A DNA stretch of 9,331 nt from a bacterium (GTDB lineage: Bacteria > Patescibacteriota > Microgenomatia > Levybacterales > UBA12049). Each line of letters begins with the position of its first letter. Position 1 is the stretch's first letter. This document shows, piece by piece, positions 1 to 6,120 of the stretch. The position numbers and the translations under genes are program-made. The notes beneath the pieces were generated by a model. The model had not been told where the DNA came from. It did no database searches and saw nothing but the letters and a program-made list of their open reading frames with translations. The stretch covers positions 1 to 9,331 of the forward strand of contig JAKAMH010000031.1 of the NCBI GenBank assembly GCA_021813005.1. The letters are read 5' to 3'.

Positions 1-276
1 ACCCACGACGTCGCCTGCCTGGAAACGATACCCTGTCGGGATACCATGTACGACGACATCATTGGTCGAGATGCAGATGGTATGGTGGTAGCCGGGCACT
101 TTTTTAAACCCCGGCTCGCCGCCAAGACTACGTATTTTCTCCTCCGCCATCTTGTCTATCTCAAGCTCAGACACACCCGGTTTCACTTCTTTTAAGACGG
201 CAAAAAGCGTCTCGGCGAGCATATGCCCACCTTTTTGCATGATTTGTATTTCATCGGGTGTTTTTATGTTGATCAT
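1..276 (-). CDS. map: Methionine aminopeptidase type I, N-terminal part (cut by window edge)
   Basis: Removes the initiator methionine from nascent proteins in the cytosol; the enzyme is a metal-dependent peptidase. Ninety-two residues are present and the frame runs open off the left edge. The translation begins MINIKTPDEIQIMQKGGHML, the usual type I start, and continues with PGVSELEID (residues 33-41), PGYHHTICISTNDVVVHGIP (61-80) and GDVVG (88-92). His77 in VVVHGIP matches the conserved active-site histidine (His79 in E. coli). The metal-binding residues lie beyond the edge. I chose the ATG at 276 over the internal ATG at 240 because the residues between them match the family's N-terminus. 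The start overlaps the end of cmk by 26 bases in another frame, with no clear Shine-Dalgarno, so translation is probably coupled to cmk. A map gene after adk is usual at the end of the spc cluster. Confidence 0.95.
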   Translation of the reverse strand, partial: MINIKTPDEIQIMQKGGHMLAETLFAVLKEVKPGVSELEIDKMAEEKIRSLGGEPGFKKVPGYHHTICISTNDVVVHGIPTGYRFQAGDVVG

Positions 277-970
277 ATAAATTTGCTTTCTTTAGTATTT
301 GTTCTATTTTCTTCACTGTCTCACTTTCTGTCATCAGCGTACTATCAACAACCGTGTATCCGTATTTTTCCGGCTCAGTTACCAAGGGGTCCGTTTCCCG
401 CTCCTGATCCTGCCGGTCACGTTCACGGACTTCAGCCAAAACCTGCTGATAGTCTTTTTGCTCTCCTCTCTCACTAAGCTGTTCAAGTCTTCTTTGTGCC
501 CGTATCTCAGCTGATGCAGTTAAAAAGATCTTTACAGGTGATTCCGGAAAGACTCGCGTACCAATATCCCGCCCCTCGGCAATAACAATTTTTCCTTGCC
601 TAATATGTGCTTGACCAATCTCCTGCTGCAGAGCCACCATTCTTTTCCGTACTTCAGGGAAGACGGACACATCAGATGAGCCTTTTGAAATATCACTCAC
701 CTTGATTTCACTTGTAACATCCTTGCCACCCAGATAAACACCCGTATCATCAAGAAAAATGGTAATCTGAGACAGGACACCAAGGACGTTCTCCGGATCA
801 CGAAAGCTTACACCATGCTCTTTACAGGCAAGCGCTAAGGCTCTATAGGTTGCTCCTGTTTGTAAATTGAAGCCGTGCAGATCTTGAGCAAGCCGTTTCG
901 CAACCGTGCCTTTTCCGGCTGCAACCGGTCCGTCAATTGCAATGACATATCCTTTACCTTCGGTACTCAT
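251..970 (-). CDS. cmk: Cytidylate kinase (CMP/dCMP kinase)
   Basis: Transfers phosphate from ATP to CMP or dCMP, supplying CDP for RNA, DNA and lipid precursors. The protein has 239 residues, near the family norm. It opens with IAIDGPVAAGKGT (10-22), a Walker A loop of the Cmk type, followed by QTGATYRALALA, which corresponds to the usual DTGAMYRALALA with Asp replaced by Gln and Met by Thr. AEGRDIGTRVFP and KIFLTASAEIRAQRR follow, then RERDRQDQERETDPL, the arginine-rich nucleotide-binding stretch typical of Cmk. The ATG overlaps the adk stop as ATGA, and no Shine-Dalgarno is visible, so reinitiation after adk is likely. The 3' end overlaps map. Cmk is normally found near rpsA, aroA or der, so its place between adk and map is the oddity here. 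The family call is firm. Confidence 0.95.
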   Translation of the reverse strand: MSTEGKGYVIAIDGPVAAGKGTVAKRLAQDLHGFNLQTGATYRALALACKEHGVSFRDPENVLGVLSQITIFLDDTGVYLGGKDVTSEIKVSDISKGSSDVSVFPEVRKRMVALQQEIGQAHIRQGKIVIAEGRDIGTRVFPESPVKIFLTASAEIRAQRRLEQLSERGEQKDYQQVLAEVRERDRQDQERETDPLVTEPEKYGYTVVDSTLMTESETVKKIEQILKKANLYDQHKNTR

Positions 971-1512
971 TGCAGTTTCTGTGTGATCTCTTTATGAATC
1001 TCCTCAATTGACTGTTCGCCGTCAATTTCAATCAGCACACCTTTCTTTCTGTAAAACTCAAGCACCGGCTCGGTGAATTTGTGAAAAAGCTCAATGCGCT
1101 TTTTGATCGCCGCCAGCGTCTCATCCTCCCTCGTCTCACCGTTGGCACCTGAACGGTAGGCGAGCCGCCAAAGCGCTTCCTTATCCGAAACCCGAAGATA
1201 CACCACTTTATCGATACCGTTTTCAAACGCTTCCGCCTGAGCGGGTGTGCGTGGGAAACCGTCCAGAATGTAGCCTTTTTCATACTCCGGCCGGTGCAGG
1301 TATTCGGAAACAATCTCAAGCGTTTTTTTATCAGGTATCAAATAGCCCGCATTCATCACTTCTTTGATATAGCGGCCAAGCGGGGTGTGTTCCTTGGCAA
1401 TTTGTCTAAATATATGTCCGGTTGAGAGGTAGGGAACACCCAACTTTTCGTGCAGGAGATTGCCCTGTGTTGATTTTCCGGCACCCTGTATACCAATGAC
1501 TATTAGTTTCAT
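967..1512 (-). CDS. adk: Adenylate kinase, short-lid form
   Basis: Interconverts ATP plus AMP with two ADP in the cytosol. The P-loop is GIQGAGKST (residues 7-15) where the family usually has GPPGAGKGT. Conserved pieces follow: LSTGHIFRQ (29-37, with AMP-contacting Thr31 and Arg36 in the standard places), ILDGFPRTPAQAE (82-94), and a short lid region, YRSGANGETREDETLAAIKKR (119-139). The protein has 181 residues against about 214 for long-lid enzymes, and there are no zinc cysteines. Position 33, usually Asp in STGD, is His here. The start is supported by a strong Shine-Dalgarno, AGGAGGAG, a few bases upstream of the ATG, lying in the 15-base gap after secY. The secY-adk order is the classic spc cluster end. 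The stop overlaps the start of cmk. Confidence 0.96.
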   Translation of the reverse strand: MKLIVIGIQGAGKSTQGNLLHEKLGVPYLSTGHIFRQIAKEHTPLGRYIKEVMNAGYLIPDKKTLEIVSEYLHRPEYEKGYILDGFPRTPAQAEAFENGIDKVVYLRVSDKEALWRLAYRSGANGETREDETLAAIKKRIELFHKFTEPVLEFYRKKGVLIEIDGEQSIEEIHKEITQKLQ

Positions 1513-1527
1513 CTTCTCCTCCTTTCT

Positions 1528-2817
1528 TTACTGACTGAGAAACCCTTCATAATTTCGCATGACAAGATTGGCCTCAATTGCCTTAAATGTCTCCAAAACG
1601 ACCTGGACGACGATGAGGATACCGGTACCACCCAGCAATAGATTCTGCAGCCCCGTTGCGGCGCGGGCAATGGACGGGAAAATGGCAATAATACCCAGAA
1701 AAAGCGCCCCGACCAACGTGATACGCGTCATAATATAACTTAAATAAGTTGCTGTCGGCTTACCCGGCCGGACACCCGGGATGAATCCGCCGGCCTTCTG
1801 AATCTCCTCTGAGATCTTGCCCGGGTTGAAAACGACTGCCGTATAGAAGAAGGTAAAGACGACAACCAGCAGGAAGTAAGTTACATTATAGGCATAGCCA
1901 TTCGGATTGAACCAGAGAGTCAGTGTCTGGCCTATATTACTGAAGAACGGATTTTTGAGTGCCTGAAAGAAGTTGGCCATAAGTGACGGCAGTAACACGA
2001 TAGAGACGGCAAAGATGATCGGGATGACACCTGCTTGATTGAGGCGAAGCGGCAGGTGGGTCTGCTGGCCGCCGGTCATCCGGTTACCGCGCACCCGCCG
2101 GGCGTAGAAGACGGTGATCTGCCGGGTTGCCTCATTGATAACGATGATCGAGACGATGACTGCCAGACCAAGTGCCAAAAATATCAGCAGGTTTATGCCG
2201 TTTTGCGCAGTGGTTGTGGAGGCTGTCTGTCCGAGCATGGACGGCAAACGCCCGACAATGCCGGCAAAAATCAGGATTGAGATGCCGTTACCGACACCTT
2301 TTTCCGTGATCAGCTCACCCATCCAGACCAGGAGCATGGTGCCTGCCACCATCGTGGCGATAAATGCCAGAAGCGGGAGCAGGGGAAGCGTCGTAATGAT
2401 GTTCTGACTGCGAAGCAGGGCGTACATGCCAAACGCCTGTAGTACCGCCAGCGGTATCGTCAGATAGCGGGTGTATTGATTGATCTTGCGCTGACCTGCC
2501 TCACCTTCTTTGGAAAGTTCTTCCAGCTTGGGAAAGACCATAGTCAAAAGCTGCAGGATAATTGAAGCATTAATGAAGGGATTCAGCCCCAGCGCCATGA
2601 TGGAGAAGTTGGCAAGGGTACCGCCGGAAAATATATCAAGCAGCCCAAAAAACTGATTGCTTGAGAAGAGGTTCTTAAGTTGCGCGACGTTAACACCTGA
2701 GACGGGCACATGGGCAAAAAAACGGAAAATTAAGAATATGAGAAGAGTGAAAAGTATTTTTTGACGTACTTCTGGAGTTTTATAACTATTTCGTAGTACG
2801 GAAAAAAAGTTATTCAT
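1528..2817 (-). CDS. secY: Preprotein translocase channel subunit SecY
   Basis: Forms the membrane channel of the Sec export pathway. The protein has 429 residues and about ten hydrophobic segments, beginning near residue 20 (ILFTLLIFLIF). The plug and second helix show as FSGGTLANFSIMALGLNPFI (63-82). GVGNGISILIF (174-184) is the well conserved helix 4 region. The cytosolic loop NPGKISEEIQKAGGFIPGVR (331-350) is followed by PGKPTATYL, with Arg350 matching the ribosome/SecA-contacting arginine of E. coli SecY. The C-terminus, VMRNYEGFLSQ, is the standard ending. It starts 6 bases after rplO; the nearest purine-rich stretch lies about 20 bases upstream, so there is no convincing ribosome-binding site and coupling is likely. 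The length and order are ordinary for this position. Confidence 0.98.
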   Translation of the reverse strand: MNNFFSVLRNSYKTPEVRQKILFTLLIFLIFRFFAHVPVSGVNVAQLKNLFSSNQFFGLLDIFSGGTLANFSIMALGLNPFINASIILQLLTMVFPKLEELSKEGEAGQRKINQYTRYLTIPLAVLQAFGMYALLRSQNIITTLPLLPLLAFIATMVAGTMLLVWMGELITEKGVGNGISILIFAGIVGRLPSMLGQTASTTTAQNGINLLIFLALGLAVIVSIIVINEATRQITVFYARRVRGNRMTGGQQTHLPLRLNQAGVIPIIFAVSIVLLPSLMANFFQALKNPFFSNIGQTLTLWFNPNGYAYNVTYFLLVVVFTFFYTAVVFNPGKISEEIQKAGGFIPGVRPGKPTATYLSYIMTRITLVGALFLGIIAIFPSIARAATGLQNLLLGGTGILIVVQVVLETFKAIEANLVMRNYEGFLSQ

Positions 2818-2823
2818 GAACGC

Positions 2824-3261
2824 TTACTGGATATTTCCTCCGGCTTTCTCGATAGCTTCAGCCGCGGATTTCGTCACCTGTGTCCTGACGGTCAGTGCCA
2901 CTTCAAGTTTGGCTGACCCAACAATCTTCACACCCCGTACCGCTTCTTTTTCAGAAACAATTTTTTTCGCAACCAGACTGGCCGCGTCCACGACAGCCCC
3001 TTTTTCAAACACGCGAAGCAGGGCACTATCTATAATAACAGGTCTTGCTTTAAAAGACTTGTTCTTTCCCTTTCCCCGGATGAACGGCAAGCGCTTGATA
3101 AGCGGGAGTGCTCCACCTTCAAAACGAAGCGGGATATTAGTCCGAGCCTTCTGCCCCTTGGTCCCCCTGCCTGACGTCTTGACCCGTCCCGATCCGTGGC
3201 CCTGTCCGACGCGCCGCTTACTCTTGGTTGTGATTTTTGGTAAGTTGGTTACGGTTTGCAT
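2824..3261 (-). CDS. rplO: Large-subunit ribosomal protein uL15
   Basis: Core 50S protein that folds into 23S rRNA. The 145-residue product starts MQTVTNLPK and has the glycine- and basic-rich tail KRRVGQGHGSGRVKTSGRGT followed by KGQKAR (about residues 15-40), the uL15 hallmark that threads into rRNA. A globular C-terminal half ends AAEAIEKAGGNIQ. The frame is open for 58 more codons upstream, but those lie inside rpsE and look unrelated. The ATG at 3261 has AGGAGG about nine bases before it and sits one base after the rpsE stop. In most bacteria rpmD (uL30) lies between rpsE and this gene; here there is no room for it. Confidence 0.97.
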   Translation of the reverse strand: MQTVTNLPKITTKSKRRVGQGHGSGRVKTSGRGTKGQKARTNIPLRFEGGALPLIKRLPFIRGKGKNKSFKARPVIIDSALLRVFEKGAVVDAASLVAKKIVSEKEAVRGVKIVGSAKLEVALTVRTQVTKSAAEAIEKAGGNIQ

Positions 3262-3262
3262 A

Positions 3263-3760
3263 TTATTTTGCCTCCTGCTTCCTGTTGTCTTGATTTTTTT
3301 GCCTGTCACTGAGGCGCCGCAGTGCTTCGAGCGCCGCATAGACATTGCTCGCCTTGTTATCGCTGCCCAGCACCTTGGATGAAATATTCTTGATTCCGGC
3401 AGCCGAGACAACGCTGCGGACCGCACCACCCGCAATAATTCCCGATCCCGGAGGCGCCGGTTTCAGCATGACTTTGGCCGCGCCAAGTTTGATGTCGATG
3501 CGGAATGGAATAGATCCATGCTCGGTTAGCGGGACGGTCAACATGTGTTTTTTGGCCAGCGCAATTCCTTTCCTGATGGCAGCCGAGACGTCAGGGGCTT
3601 TACCAAGTCCTACGCCCACCTTGCCTTTTCCATCTCCCACGACGGCCAGAGCCGAGAAGCCTATCTTGTTGCCGCCCTTGGTTTTCTTGGAGACACGGCT
3701 GATCTGGACAACCTTCTCTTCAAACTCTGATTTCTGCTGGTCACGCGGTGTGTATGCCAT
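3263..3760 (-). CDS. rpsE: Small-subunit ribosomal protein uS5
   Basis: 30S protein near the mRNA entry and decoding region, important for accuracy. The 165 residues contain the N-terminal double-stranded-RNA-binding fold: EEKVVQISRVSKKTKGG (14-30), then SALAVVGDGKGKVGVGLGKA and AIRKG. The C-terminal half contains VMLKPAPPGSGIIAGG and NKASNVYAALEALRRL, both well conserved in the family. The ATG shares one base with the rplR stop (TAATG), which suggests coupled translation. A G-rich run (GAAGGGGGG) lies upstream, somewhat far from the start. The tail RQKNQDNRKQEAK is polar and probably disordered. Confidence 0.98.
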   Translation of the reverse strand: MAYTPRDQQKSEFEEKVVQISRVSKKTKGGNKIGFSALAVVGDGKGKVGVGLGKAPDVSAAIRKGIALAKKHMLTVPLTEHGSIPFRIDIKLGAAKVMLKPAPPGSGIIAGGAVRSVVSAAGIKNISSKVLGSDNKASNVYAALEALRRLSDRQKNQDNRKQEAK

Positions 3761-4101
3761 TAAAACGCCAGCCCCCCTTCCCGTGCACCCTCGGCGAGCG
3801 CCTTCACCCGTCCGTGGTAAGCATATCGTCCCTTATCAAAGACGACTTCTATTATTTTTTTCTTTACAGCCTCACCGGCAAGCATAATTCCAAGCGCTTT
3901 TGCCCGCTCAATCTTTGTCGTCTTTTCTCCTGCCTTAAGCTGTTTCTCCGATGCACCAAGGAGTGTCTTACCGACCTTATCATCAATGATCTGGGCATAG
4001 AGAAACTTATTTGAGCGAAACACAGTGAGCCTCGGCCTGTCAGCCGTTGCCCGCAGGCGCCGCCTTGTCCTCATTTGTCTTTTCATACTTGTATTATTCA
4101 T
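3760..4101 (-). CDS. rplR: Large-subunit ribosomal protein uL18
   Basis: Binds 5S rRNA and anchors it in the 50S subunit with uL5. The 113-residue product has a basic N-terminus (MKRQMRTRRRLR) followed by RPRLTVFRSNKFLYAQIIDD, the family's clearest stretch. It ends with VVFDKGRYAYHGRVKALAEG and REGGLAF, also typical. The reading frame extends 72 codons upstream inside rplF, but those residues do not resemble uL18. I chose the ATG at 4101 because GGAG lies nine bases upstream and it follows the rplF stop by one base. The second ATG at 4086 has no Shine-Dalgarno but would give a more usual N-terminal length, so it remains possible. Confidence 0.95.
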   Translation of the reverse strand: MNNTSMKRQMRTRRRLRATADRPRLTVFRSNKFLYAQIIDDKVGKTLLGASEKQLKAGEKTTKIERAKALGIMLAGEAVKKKIIEVVFDKGRYAYHGRVKALAEGAREGGLAF

Positions 4102-4102
4102 C

Positions 4103-4663
4103 TTATTTAGCTCCTGCTCCGCCAACTGCCTTGGCTGCTTTTCCGGCCTTGCGGCGGATATACTCTCCGGCGTAATGGATGCCTTTACCTTTATATGGTT
4201 CCGGCGGTTTGACTGCCCGGATATTGGCTGCCATCTCCCCGACAAGCATTTTATCCATACCTGAGACGGTGATGACGTTATCCGCGACTGTGATCTGTAT
4301 TCCCGGTTTCGGGGCAAATTTCACCGGATGCGAGAAGCCAAGAGACAGCACGAGGTCTGCCCCTTGCATCTGTGCCCGGTATCCGACGCCTGTCAGCTCC
4401 AGTTTCTTCTCGAAACCACTGTCGACACCCTTGACGAGGTTAGCCAGATTTGCCCGGGTCAATCCGAAAAGCGCTACCGTTTCAGGATCATTCTCACGCG
4501 CCTGCTTGACGACAAGCTTCCCCTCGTCCATAGATACGGTTATTCCCTCCGGAATTTTGTATGTCCCCGAGCCTTTCGTACCGGTTACCGTGACCCGATT
4601 TTCCTCCACTGCAACCTGTATATTGTTCTTTACTATGATTGGCATCTTGCCTATTTTTGACAT
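4103..4663 (-). CDS. rplF: Large-subunit ribosomal protein uL6
   Basis: 50S protein near the factor-binding site and sarcin-ricin loop. It has 186 residues with two similar domains. The N-terminus MSKIGKMPIIVKNN corresponds to the usual MSRIGK-P start. LELTGVGYRAQMQG (88-101) lies at the start of the second domain, and KPPEPYKGKGIHY (152-164) is the uL6 C-terminal signature, followed by a basic, alanine-rich tail. No Shine-Dalgarno is visible before the ATG; the 110-base spacer upstream carries a hairpin repeat and a possible -10 element. rplR follows after one base. Confidence 0.98.
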   Translation of the reverse strand: MSKIGKMPIIVKNNIQVAVEENRVTVTGTKGSGTYKIPEGITVSMDEGKLVVKQARENDPETVALFGLTRANLANLVKGVDSGFEKKLELTGVGYRAQMQGADLVLSLGFSHPVKFAPKPGIQITVADNVITVSGMDKMLVGEMAANIRAVKPPEPYKGKGIHYAGEYIRRKAGKAAKAVGGAGAK

Positions 4664-4683
4664 ATAAATTCTAATTTACCCGA

Positions 4684-4689
4684 ATTATA
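4684..4689 (-). promoter_or_regulatory. Possible -10 hexamer upstream of rplF
   Basis: The minus strand reads TATAAT here, 20 bases ahead of the rplF start. No convincing -35 hexamer is found at 16-18 bases and there is no TGn extension. The spacer is AT-rich, so a chance match is quite possible. If used, it would give a very short leader. Confidence 0.2.
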
Positions 4690-4713
4690 ATCGCCCGCAT
4701 GAATCCTTCTTTT

Positions 4714-4774
4714 GAATGAATTACTCTATATTCGGATATCTTCGGAGTAATCTCCCATTCGGATGTATTCGTAT
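4714..4774 (-). repeat. Hairpin repeat family 2, copy B (rpsH-rplF spacer)
   Basis: A roughly 60-base element that begins at the rpsH stop codon on the minus strand. On the plus strand it has GAATGAATTACTC (4714-4726) and GAGTAATCTCCCATTC (4745-4760), which pair as a stem with a small bulge around an 18-base loop. It matches the copy in the rplN-rplX spacer at 54 of 61 positions, with blocks of 25 and 18 identical bases. There is no coding potential and no terminator T-run. Confidence 0.85.
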
Positions 4775-5163
4775 CACCAGACTTTAAAAAGTAGCTCCCC
4801 GCCAACTCCTTTCTTGTGGGCTTCCCGCCCTGTCATGACTCCTTTATTGGTCGAAAGAACAGTTGTTATGGAACGTCCCTGGTGCTTAAGGATTTCCTGG
4901 GCGCCCACATACTCGCGCAGTGATGGCTTTGAGACGACGGACACATTTGATAGGACAGGTTTGCGCCTGACATAGCGAATTTCGGCCACAATCACCTTAT
5001 GACCGTCCCGTGTCTCCTGCTTGACACTTGAGAGAAACCCCTCTTTGACAAGCACTTCCCCAATCGCCAGTGTTACCCTTGTGTAGGGAATGACCGCTTC
5101 CGGCCGGTGAGCCATAGCGGCATTTTTAATTCGAATGATAAAGTCCCCAATGCTATAATTCAT
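4774..5163 (-). CDS. rpsH: Small-subunit ribosomal protein uS8
   Basis: 30S primary binder of the central 16S rRNA domain; in E. coli it also represses the spc operon. The 129 residues start MNYSIGDFIIRIKNA, matching the usual MT-D-I-D-L-RIRNA pattern, and end with STNKGVMTGREAHKKGVGGE (104-123), the uS8 signature. No Shine-Dalgarno precedes the ATG. The 59-base spacer upstream carries a tandem 13-base direct repeat. The stop codon abuts hairpin repeat copy B. Confidence 0.98.
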   Translation of the reverse strand: MNYSIGDFIIRIKNAAMAHRPEAVIPYTRVTLAIGEVLVKEGFLSSVKQETRDGHKVIVAEIRYVRRKPVLSNVSVVSKPSLREYVGAQEILKHQGRSITTVLSTNKGVMTGREAHKKGVGGELLFKVW

Positions 5164-5190
5164 AATTTTTTAACTGCAAACAAAAATCTA

Positions 5191-5217
5191 TTTATCTCTC
5201 ATCCTTTATCTCTCATC
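5191..5217 (-). repeat. Tandem 13-base direct repeat in rpsN-rpsH spacer
   Basis: TTTATCTCTCATC on the plus strand occurs perfectly at 5191-5203 and 5205-5217, separated by one base (period 14). On the transcribed strand this is GATGAGAGATAAA twice, a purine-rich stretch starting 28 bases ahead of the rpsH ATG. It is too far upstream to serve as the rpsH Shine-Dalgarno. The rest of the spacer is plain AT-rich sequence. Confidence 0.85.
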
Positions 5218-5222
5218 TCTTC

Positions 5223-5408
5223 TTACCAGCTGGCTTTTATGACACCGGGCAACTCACCCTTGACTGCCCGCTCACGAAAACACAGTCGGCAGAGGCCAAA
5301 ACGACGCAGGTAACCACGGGACCGGCCACAGATACTGCAGCGGTTGACCTGGCGGACCGCAAACTTCTGCTTTCTCTTAAATTTAACTATGTCTGATGTT
5401 TTTGCCAT
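5223..5408 (-). CDS. rpsN: Small-subunit ribosomal protein uS14, zinc-binding form
   Basis: 30S head protein. It is the short 61-residue type with a zinc ribbon: Cys24, Cys27, Cys40 and Cys43 in CSIC and CRLC, within the conserved stretches KFAVRQVNRCSICGRSRGYL and RRFGLCRLCFRE. It ends GELPGVIKASW, the family ending. A modest AAGGA precedes the ATG. The gene lies behind the longest spacer of the window (148 bases), which contains a promoter candidate and several repeats. Confidence 0.98.
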   Translation of the reverse strand: MAKTSDIVKFKRKQKFAVRQVNRCSICGRSRGYLRRFGLCRLCFRERAVKGELPGVIKASW

Positions 5409-5422
5409 ATGTTCCTTCAGTC

Positions 5423-5491
5423 AAATTTACAATTAAAAATGGAAAATTAAAAATAATTGTAATTCCTTGTGTAACTTTTAACCTTTCACTT
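5423..5491 (-). repeat. Hairpin repeat family 1, diverged copy (rplE-rpsN spacer)
   Basis: On the plus strand the right arm at 5463-5491 matches the arm at 8562-8590 (rplV-rpsC spacer) at 25 of 29 positions, both running from TTCCTT to CACTT. The left part is A-rich and only loosely like the other copies. An internal 8-base inverted repeat, TTACAATT (5427-5434) with AATTGTAA (5455-5462), could form its own hairpin. Confidence 0.65.
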
Positions 5492-5511
5492 CCTGCCTGC
5501 CGTCAGGCAGG
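5492..5511. repeat. Perfect GC-rich palindromic hairpin
   Basis: CCTGCCTG (5492-5499) and CAGGCAGG (5504-5511) pair perfectly around the four-base loop CCGT. It stands out by GC content from its AT-rich surroundings. No T-run follows on the minus strand, so it is not a classic intrinsic terminator for the operon. From memory, similar CCTGCCTG palindromes are scattered in many Patescibacteria genomes; I cannot confirm that here. Confidence 0.8.
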
Positions 5512-5529
5512 TGTACTTTTAATTTACTT

Positions 5530-5551
5530 TCGTGCACGCACGATTATACCA
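5530..5551 (-). promoter_or_regulatory. Candidate extended -10 promoter with inverted repeat at start site, upstream of rpsN
   Basis: The minus strand reads TGGTATAAT (5551-5543), a perfect -10 with the TGn extension. No -35 match is seen, which an extended -10 promoter can do without. Just downstream, TCGTGC (5530-5535) and GCACGA (5538-5543) form a 6-base inverted repeat on the predicted start site near 5536. A transcript would carry a leader of about 130 bases before rpsN and cover rpsN to map. It could raise expression of the downstream half; the inverted repeat could be an operator or a 5' hairpin. This is inference only. Confidence 0.4.
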
Positions 5552-5556
5552 TATTC

Positions 5557-6120
5557 TCAGCCTCTGGGCGCAGACTGTCCTTTTTTGGCAAACGGCATAC
5601 CCATTATCTCAAGCAGTGCCCGCCCTGCCTCATTTGTCCGTCCCGTCGTCACCATCACAATCTCCAGACCCTGGATCCGCTCGACACCCGCAATATCAAT
5701 CTCAGGAAAGACAGAATGCTCGGGCAGTCCGAGTGTGTAGTTGCCCCGTCCGTCAAAACTCGTATGCGGTACCCCGTGAAAATCCTTCAGGCGGGGAAGA
5801 ACGACAGTGACAAGTTTTTCATAAAAATCATACATCCGCTTCCCGCGAAGTGTGACGACCACCCCGATCGGGTCTCCCTCACGCAATTTGAAAGCAGCAA
5901 TTGATTTTTTTGACTTGGCGACGCGGGGCTTTTGACCGGTGATTTTCCCCATCACTTCCGCCATACGCTCGATATTTTTCTTGTCTGCTACTGCATCCTT
6001 GACTCCCATGTTAACAACAATTTTTGTCAGCCTTGGCACAGCCATGACGTTACTGACTCCCAGTCTTTCCTGCAACTTCCTCGCAAACTCTGTCTTATAC
6101 TGCGTTTGTAACTTGTTCAT
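5557..6120 (-). CDS. rplE: Large-subunit ribosomal protein uL5
   Basis: Binds 5S rRNA and contacts the P-site tRNA and the 30S head. The 187-residue product starts MNKLQTQYKTEFARKLQERL and has VPRLTKIVVNMGVKDAV, ITGQKPRVAKSKKSIAAFKL (the uL5 signature), REGDPIGVVVTLRGKRMYDF, and FDGRGNYTLGLPEHSVFPEI followed by DI. An ATG eight codons upstream (6144) is open, but I chose 6120 because it overlaps the rplX stop as ATGA and GAGGGAG lies just before it. It ends with QSAPRG. Confidence 0.97.
   Translation of the reverse strand: MNKLQTQYKTEFARKLQERLGVSNVMAVPRLTKIVVNMGVKDAVADKKNIERMAEVMGKITGQKPRVAKSKKSIAAFKLREGDPIGVVVTLRGKRMYDFYEKLVTVVLPRLKDFHGVPHTSFDGRGNYTLGLPEHSVFPEIDIAGVERIQGLEIVMVTTGRTNEAGRALLEIMGMPFAKKGQSAPRG

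Noticed and set aside
251..970. Reading TGA as glycine (code 25)
   Set aside because: TGA ends cmk, adk, rplV, rpsH, rplX and rplE at family-typical positions, so it works as a stop.
2816..3382. Long plus-strand open frame (188 codons) opposite rplO and rpsE
   Set aside because: It lies antisense to two firmly identified ribosomal genes, spans their junction, and its translation resembles no family; it is a shadow of the codon pattern on the other strand.
3262..3435. N-terminal extension of rplO
   Set aside because: The extra 58 codons overlap rpsE and do not look like uL15; the ATG at 3261 has a good Shine-Dalgarno.
3345..3887. Plus-strand open frame (180 codons) opposite rpsE and rplR
   Set aside because: Antisense shadow of conserved genes, proline- and serine-rich translation without recognisable domains.
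4102..4317. N-terminal extension of rplR
   Set aside because: The extra 72 codons lie in rplF and do not look like uL18; the ATG at 4101 has GGAG at a proper distance.
4714..4774. Intrinsic terminator after rpsH
   Set aside because: The stem has a bulge, a long loop and no trailing T-run; it is better read as a repeat.
5492..5511. Intrinsic terminator after rplE
   Set aside because: The stem is strong but no T-run follows it on the transcribed strand, and the operon continues in the same direction.
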